A DNA stretch of 64,000 nucleotides, from NCBI GenBank assembly GCA_023678885.1, contig CM042975.1, positions 30,297,405 to 30,361,404 on the forward strand, written 5' to 3'. Source of the DNA: Pogostemon cablin (taxonomy: Eukaryota; Streptophyta; Magnoliopsida; Lamiales; Lamiaceae). The notes under the pieces were generated by a model that ran no database searches, had not been told where the DNA came from, and was given only the letters and a program-made list of their open reading frames with translations. How positions within the stretch are numbered: the first letter of the stretch is position 1; every line of letters begins with the position of its first letter. Below are positions 58,524 to 64,000 of this stretch, in pieces. The position numbers and the translations under genes were made by a program.

Positions 58524-59912
58524 TACCTGTTGCTCGTCCCGAGGCAACAACATCAAAAACCAATAGATTAACTGAGAGGAAATTTCACAGCAGAAAAACA
58601 TTCAAGACAATATAGCAATTTAAATATCATACTTTGGATACAAGATAACCATCCATTTAAAAACATACAATTCAAATCAACCAATTCACCTTTTCGGAAT
58701 GCTCATCCACCCATTCTCACGGGTAGTATTTACGCTCAACACTCAAGTGCGAGATATACACTTTAGGGTATGGTGTTTACACTCATAATCAATCCATACA
58801 CACGCGTAACCATAAGCTTGGCAATCATCTCAACTCTCGACTAAAGGAATAATTTCGACAATAGGATCACAAAGGTCTTGCATTAGGTTATAATGTTGGC
58901 TCTTTGGTAAAGGTAGGGAGTATATGGATAAGGTGACTCAATCACTAATAGAGAATCGAAGAAGACTTACAGCTTTCAACAAACAGCTTAACTTTCTTCT
59001 TTCTTCTTCAACGCTCTTCAATGCTTCTTGCAATTTGATTCCTCCTTCACTTTTGAACCCCACATCCTTACTTGAATTTTTTCTTCTTCCCTCTTTTCTT
59101 TTTTTTCAAATAAGGGTACCAGTTTCAGGCACTACCCTTTTCATGGGGTACCAGTTTCGGGCACTACCCCTTTATGCAACAATTTAACCACTCTCTTCAA
59201 CAAATTTCATCACTTCCAACTTATTTCTCCTTATATACTTCATCACAAGACACCAACTTGATTCCTTAAACTCTCTACTAGGTAGGAATTTTGAAAGGCT
59301 AACAAAGGGATCAATTGGCTTATCACGTAGGCTTCCAACAAATATGGCTTTTCAGGCTCAAAAAGGTTAACTACGGATAGTTTCAATAAGTAGGATAATA
59401 ATTTGGCTAGTGACTAATAAACAACAAAGATGGCCTAAGATCATTTCCTATCATCTAATTAAACACGTAGCTTCAAGCAAGATATAAAGTCAAGTTCTAG
59501 AATACGTGTGTATGAACGACACTCACAAGAATAAACTAAATCATGCAACTAGTCATGATTTCAAAAGGCTCAAAATCTCACATGGCTATAGGAATGAACG
59601 AGTAATCCTAATAAAGTTACATAGCTAATCTTTCATGCACATAAATAAATTTCAAGTATTTCAATATCCAAGCACAATCTCAAACTGCTTCTCAAATACA
59701 ATCACACAACATAAATCAATAGCACATACCTCTACGAATGAATCATAAACCCTTAATAATCAACCATCAATAGAAACAGAATAATTATATCATACATGCC
59801 CAAATCAATAGAATAGAACTCCTAGCACAGACTGTCAAATGACTCCAAAAAGGGAAAAAAAAAACAAGAAAGGTAGAAGTAGAGAGACACAAACACTATC
59901 CGATAACACTGC
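58524..59912 (-). other. 3' untranslated region of the Athila-type element
   Basis: About 1.4 kb with no credible protein. At 59114-59175 a ~31-bp GGGTACCAGTTTC(A/G)GGCACTACCC unit occurs twice in tandem. Confidence 0.65.
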
Positions 59913-61492
59913 TCAAATCAGATCATCAGGATCAATGCGCCATGCGTTGAATTCCTCCCGAATGTCCTCCAGTATCCTTACTCTATCCGACATCTGGGTA
60001 AGCGTGTTGTTCAACCCTCCAATCTGAATGTTAGTCGCTTGCTGAGTTGCATTGATCTGGGTCAGCTGGCGACGAATAGCAACGTTCTCTCTTCTTCTCC
60101 TCCTGTTTTCAACTGTCAAGTTAGATAAATGAGCATGCATACCTTGGGCCTGCTGGCCATACCATGAAACCATCGGCTGCCATGCCTCAAAACCAGGAGG
60201 CAATGGTGGTGGAGGCATCCCGTATAAGGGAAACTGATCTACTCCGGGGAACAATGGTGCTCCCCCAAACTGCTCTCCTCCTCCAAAATCCGAGTGCGGC
60301 ATCTCATCATCTGCTCCACCTCCATAGTCCTGATCATCTCCATAATCTGCTCCATCGTATGCCTCATCGACAGGGTCCCCCATAGCCATCGGCTGATCCT
60401 GGGCTAGTGCATCTTGCGCTGCCCTCCTCCAGTCTCTGCCCTTCTGAATCGCCTCAATGATTGACTGATGACCAGGTGTTTTCATTCCGATGTTACCCTC
60501 ATTCAGGATGTTTCCCTCATCCCGGATGGTAATGAAATGAGTGAGCTCTATAGGGAATGAGAAGGCATTAGGTGCACTAGCATAAACAAACTCCAAAACA
60601 CCTCTCTTTGACACCTTAAACACCTTACTTGATTCCAACGATCCAAGATCAATGTCTGGCTTCTTCCTCACAACCAACATCTCACTCGTGTCAATCCCAT
60701 AATGGTGAGCTATAGGCGTAACCAAACCTCCTATGTTCACTATCTGTCGGATGTGTGTGGCGAACTGGTACATCTGGTGAATCAAATAAGCACCCACATT
60801 GATCCTCACTCCATGGAGCATGCACCACAATACATAGAGCTCTCCTCGGGGAATCGCACCACTCTCGGATCGACAGAAGATTGTACATCCCAAAATCCGA
60901 TCCATATATCTCAGCACTGGGTTGCGGATGCTAGTGGCTCGTGCATAACTCGAACAATAAACCTCATTCCGCCCCGCAATCAATCTCCAGAAATCATTGG
61001 GCTTGAATCTTTGATCCTCTATAAACGCAGGAATCCCCTCAGGACACCCGAGTATTCTATTGATCGAATCTGGGGTCTCTTTTCTAGACTCACCCCCTCC
61101 AAGTACAAACTCACACTCGTACGGAATCTCCTCATCATACAAAACTTTTAGCGTGCAAAGAAACTCCGCAGTGAGTCTGAAATAAGTGGGTAGTCTCATC
61201 TCCATGAACCTTCGGATACCAACCTGATCAAACATCCATTTTATATCATCAGTAAAACCCAGAGTATCCATCGTCTGATCGTCTTGGTATCGAGTGTTGA
61301 CTATCTTATCTGCAATCCTCCCATAGAGAACAGCTATTCTATCCCAGTTAGCAAACTCGATGCCAAAATCTCCTGGTAGCATCCCTTTTCTCCTCAGCCT
61401 CTCATAAATCTGTGCTGCTGTCTCCTCCTCTGGATCAACATCATCGGACTCATAAGAAGGACCCTCATCTGTTCTCTTCTTCTTATTTCTAC
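59913..61492 (-). CDS. Athila ORF-1 family protein (env position), main exon
   Basis: A 489-codon frame from ATG 61382 to the stop at 59913, open further upstream to about 61500. It sits between integrase and 3' LTR, where Athila elements carry an env-like ORF. Regions such as RYMDRILGCTIFCRSESG, RGELYVLWCMLHGVRIN, IHQMYQFATHIRQI and IGGLVTPIAHHYGI are characteristic of the Athila ORF-1 family. An acidic Pro/Gly-rich stretch (DDQDYGGGADDEM, then PPPPLPPGFE) precedes a C-terminal heptad-like region (VENRRRRRENVAIRRQL...) that may form a coiled coil. No transmembrane segment is obvious. The true N-terminus is probably supplied by a small upstream exon at 62088-62103. Function unknown; the frame appears intact. 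Confidence 0.75.
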
Positions 61493-62087
61493 CTGTCGCA
61501 ATTCATATAGGCAAGGCACACTCTTCCATCAAATAATCAAATAGATAGGACCTATGCAATTCTAATTCCAAGTTCAAAGCTATCATATTCACAACATAAT
61601 CATTAATCAAACTTCTAACTCTTTACTTAGATATGCATAATAGTAAACATCCTATATCACATTCTTAGCTTCAACAATTCTACCATAAACATGCTTCCAA
61701 AAATCCAAGAACAATCATGCTTAGTCACATTCAACTCAGAAAACTCAATATTCAAGCATTCATGCACTCTTTCAATTCAAAAACATAGCATTTTCATGGG
61801 AACTTCTCAATCTAATCTCCATTTCCATCTTACTTCCACATGTAAGCACCAATCAACACCCCTGCATGTTCAATAATCATCATAAAACCAAATAATTGAG
61901 AACAAAAGCAACAAACAATCAAGATATTCAACAATTAAGCACAAATTCGAATGCACACCAAGTGTTTGTCAAAATGCCTCAACCAAATCCCAACTTGAAC
62001 ATGTAAATTCAACACACATATGACTTACCCATACCAAATTCACAACACCAATGAAGTTCTAAGCATCAAAGAGTATAGAAAACATAC
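61493..62087 (-). other. Predicted intron of the Athila ORF-1 gene
   Basis: GT...AG ends on the minus strand, AT-rich, with stops in all frames near the acceptor (TGA just upstream). Without splicing the long frame has no ATG before 61382. Confidence 0.4.
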
Positions 62088-62103
62088 CTCTTGTGTTATA
62101 CAT
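62088..62103 (-). CDS. Predicted 16-nt first exon of the Athila ORF-1 gene
   Basis: ATG at 62103-62101, five codons plus one base, followed by a donor AGAG|GTATGT. The acceptor GCGACAG|GT at 61493/61492 restores the same frame: 16 + 1580 nt is a multiple of three and no stop is met. The intron would be 595 bp (61493-62087). Sequence-based prediction. Confidence 0.4.
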
Positions 62104-62217
62104 TGTGAAATTCGAATGGAAGTTCTCACACCCACAAATTCCCAAATTGAACACTTAAAAGCCCTAATTTAATGAATTAATGCAAGGGAAGATGAGTAAT
62201 GATGTGTGTGAAGTGTT

Positions 62218-62604
62218 TTAGTGGAAGGAATTGAGAAAAACGGGCCGGAATCGCATCGGAATGCGGCGAAATCGCGACGGCAGGGGCTGGAAATAACGTT
62301 GAAATGGCGCTGGACAGGTTTTAAACACTGCACGCTGCCCGCCTGACCGCTCGGCTGCCCGCTCGCCGCGAGCCACCTGCCGAGCGGGATCTTCTTCAGC
62401 CGAGCGGGCCTCCAGGCCCGCTATCCACGTGTCCTGCATTCTGTGGACCCCTGCTCGGCAGCTTCCGACGTCGCTCGGCTGCCCGCTCGCCGCGAGCAAG
62501 GTGGCGAGCCGTGACCGGCCTGCCCGGTTCTGCTTCCGCTTTCGATCCCCTGCTTTTTCTGTACTGTACCCTGCTTCAGAACTCAATTCCAAGTGAAAGC
62601 ACAC
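62218..62604 (-). repeat. GC-rich block in the Athila-type spacer
   Basis: Iterated GCTCGGC/CGAGCGGGC motifs, with CCCGCTCGCCGCGAGC present twice (near 62349 and 62478). It resembles in composition the GC-rich U3 part of the LTRs of the same element. A 128-codon open frame here looks like a composition artefact. Confidence 0.65.
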
Positions 62605-62862
62605 CGTAAAATACCATCAAGTGCTATGAAAATCGAGAAATTATCCTAGAGACCCAAAAATCGATTAAACTAACACTAGATTAACACAAAACAAATAAAC
62701 ACAAACAAAAACAACACAAAACCTGGAAAATCGCAAAAAATCGAACCCTCAACATCATCAAATAAATTGAAAATATCAAAAATCCGCAAAAAATCGACCC
62801 TCCAAGCAACAACACAATGCAAAAATTTTACTTCGGTACTACAAGACAAGGTATGTACGTAA

Positions 62863-62876
62863 CCTCCCCCCAAACT
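62863..62876 (-). promoter_or_regulatory. Internal polypurine-like tract
   Basis: Minus-strand AAGTTTGGGGGGAGG, very similar to the terminal tract at 58512-58523. It may be a central or relic plus-strand primer site. Confidence 0.45.
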
Positions 62877-63047
62877 TAGATCAAACAAAGTGAGAAACTA
62901 AGTTCGCAAAGAAGTATATACCGTAGTCAAGCAACACCTAATAAAACTCCTACACCAAAACAGACATATAAAAGCAATAAAACGGAAGGGACAGCCCCCA
63001 ACAGGCGCTCATGTTTAACGTCGGAGAGTCACGACGGAATTCAAACC

Positions 63048-64000
63048 TCAACTCAAGTACTCAAGAGAGAGTACTTGGATATCCTGCGGTGACTTGTAAT
63101 GCTTCAATCTTTGGCCATTTGCTACCATGATATCACCATTCTTACCTTTCAACTCAAAGCTTCCCCCTCCACAAGCTCTATGTATGACAAACGGTCCACT
63201 CCAACGGGACTTCAGCTTACCTGCAAAAAGTTTAAGACGAGAGTTGAAAAGAAGTACCTCATCACCAACATTGAACTCCTTGAATTTGATCTTCGCATCA
63301 TGCCATCTCTTCATACGTGCTTTGAAGATCATTGAGTTCTCATAAGCCTTCTCACGAAATTCATCCAACTCATTGATTTGAGTTGTTCGAAAATCCTTAG
63401 CATCCTCCATGCTCAAATTCACACGTCTAACAGCCCAATAAGCTTTATGCTCAATCTCCACAGGAAGGTGGCAAGATTTTCCATAAACAATCTGATAAGG
63501 CGACATCCCCAAGACAGTCTTGAAAGCTGTTCTGAATCCCCACAAAGCATCATTAAGCTTCGCAGACCAATCTTTCCTTGTACTTCCAACTGTCTTCTCC
63601 AACACTTGTTTAATCTGTCGATTTGAAACCTCGGCTTGCCCATTTGCTTGCGGATGATAGGGTGTAGTAACCCTATGCTTGACTCCATAATCTCGAAGAA
63701 CCTTCTCCAACATCTTATTAACAAAATGGGTTCCTCCATCGCTTATGAGCGCCTTAGGTACTCCAAAACGGCTGAAAATGTCTTTCTTGATGAACTCTTG
63801 AACCACTCTAGCATCATTCATCCTGGTTGGAATTGCTTCCACCCATTTCGAAACGTAGTCCACTGCAAGCAGAATGTAAAGGAATCCATTAGATGGGGGA
63901 AACGGCCCCATAAAATCAATCCCCCAAACATCAAAAACCTCTACTACGATGCTAGGCTGCAAAGGCATCTCATCTCTCTTTGATATATTCCCCATCCGCT
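63048..64000 (-). CDS. pol: Ty3-gypsy integrase C-terminal part of pol (partial, runs off the window)
   Basis: Open minus-strand frame from the window edge to a stop at 63048; the 315 codons counted from the Met at 63995 are used for numbering. The DDE catalytic triad is complete: Asp27 in WGIDFMGPF, Asp86 in LISDGGTHF and Glu122 in HPQANGQAE, giving the canonical spacing of 35 between the second Asp and Glu. The GPY/F-type C-terminal module follows (LKSRWSGPFVI, about residues 265-275). The zinc-binding HHCC domain must lie upstream, outside the window. No stop or shift is seen, so the enzyme may be functional. It inserts element cDNA into chromosomal DNA in the nucleus. Confidence 0.9.
   Translation of the reverse strand, partial: RMGNISKRDEMPLQPSIVVEVFDVWGIDFMGPFPPSNGFLYILLAVDYVSKWVEAIPTRMNDARVVQEFIKKDIFSRFGVPKALISDGGTHFVNKMLEKVLRDYGVKHRVTTPYHPQANGQAEVSNRQIKQVLEKTVGSTRKDWSAKLNDALWGFRTAFKTVLGMSPYQIVYGKSCHLPVEIEHKAYWAVRRVNLSMEDAKDFRTTQINELDEFREKAYENSMIFKARMKRWHDAKIKFKEFNVGDEVLLFNSRLKLFAGKLKSRWSGPFVIHRACGGGSFELKGKNGDIMVANGQRLKHYKSPQDIQVLSLEYLS

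Larger units (their letters stand above)
56880..64000 (-). mobile_element. Ty3-gypsy Athila-type retrotransposon, 3' part, minus strand
   Basis: In element order: integrase, a GC-rich spacer with an internal polypurine-like tract, an env-position ORF of the ATHILA ORF-1 family, a 1.4-kb 3' untranslated region, polypurine tract and LTR. Gag, protease and RT would lie beyond the right window edge. The open integrase and long open env-position ORF suggest a fairly young insertion. Confidence 0.88.

Noticed and set aside
60164..61151. Plus-strand frames opposite the Athila ORF-1
   Set aside because: Antisense shadows of the long minus-strand coding frame.

Overview
The window is repeat-dense plant nuclear DNA, most likely from a eudicot. 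Two classes of LTR retrotransposon fill almost all of it: a degenerate Ty1-copia family with a primer-binding site for initiator tRNA-Met (about 1-52,560), and the 3' part of an Athila-type Ty3-gypsy element (about 55,237-64,000). I see no convincing complete host gene, tRNA, rRNA or CRISPR array. The species cannot be told from the sequence.

Layout. (1) 1-35,170: a head-to-tail array of near-identical copia copies (E1 partial, E2, E3, E4, E5), period about 7.33 kb, adjacent copies sharing one ~512-bp LTR (TGTAAATAAT...TTTCCAACA). Between E3 and E4 lies an inverted leader plus inverted LTR that forms a ~1.56-kb palindrome with no spacer. A 500-N gap sits inside the LTR between E1 and E2. (2) 35,171-37,993: the 3' part of a diverged copia element (A) on the minus strand. 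(3) 37,994-45,462: a sixth array-type copy (E6), whose truncated 5' LTR belongs to a different LTR subtype. (4) 45,463-52,560: a long diverged minus-strand copy (B). 201 bp of its right-end LTR are identical to the LTR of A, so A and the right end of B look like two ends of one older element that was split. (5) 52,561-55,236: AT-rich intergenic DNA with a ~212-223-bp tandem repeat, a small duplicated GC-richer segment and an unrecognised coding-like fragment cut by an LTR. (6) 55,237-58,511: two ~1.63-kb gypsy LTRs, tail to tail, separated by 12 bp. (7) 58,512-64,000: internal region of the minus-strand Athila-like element: 3' untranslated region, env-position ORF with a predicted intron, and a complete DDE integrase core that runs off the window.

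How it works together. The copia copies cannot move by themselves. gag and pol carry many stops and frameshifts that recur in all array copies, the integrase has lost the stretch holding its second catalytic Asp, and RNase H has lost catalytic segments. Because the lesions are shared, the array most likely grew by DNA-level duplication (unequal exchange, rolling circle or template switching) of an already dead copy. The one frame that stays open in all six copies that contain it is a 182-codon ORF in the 5' leader. It is preceded by a good splice acceptor and branch point, with a strong 5' splice donor in the upstream LTR, which suggests a spliced LTR-driven transcript. The many perfect inverted and tandem structures, the N gap and the homopolymer indels near the left end mean some junctions could be assembly artefacts; read-level checks are given in the findings.
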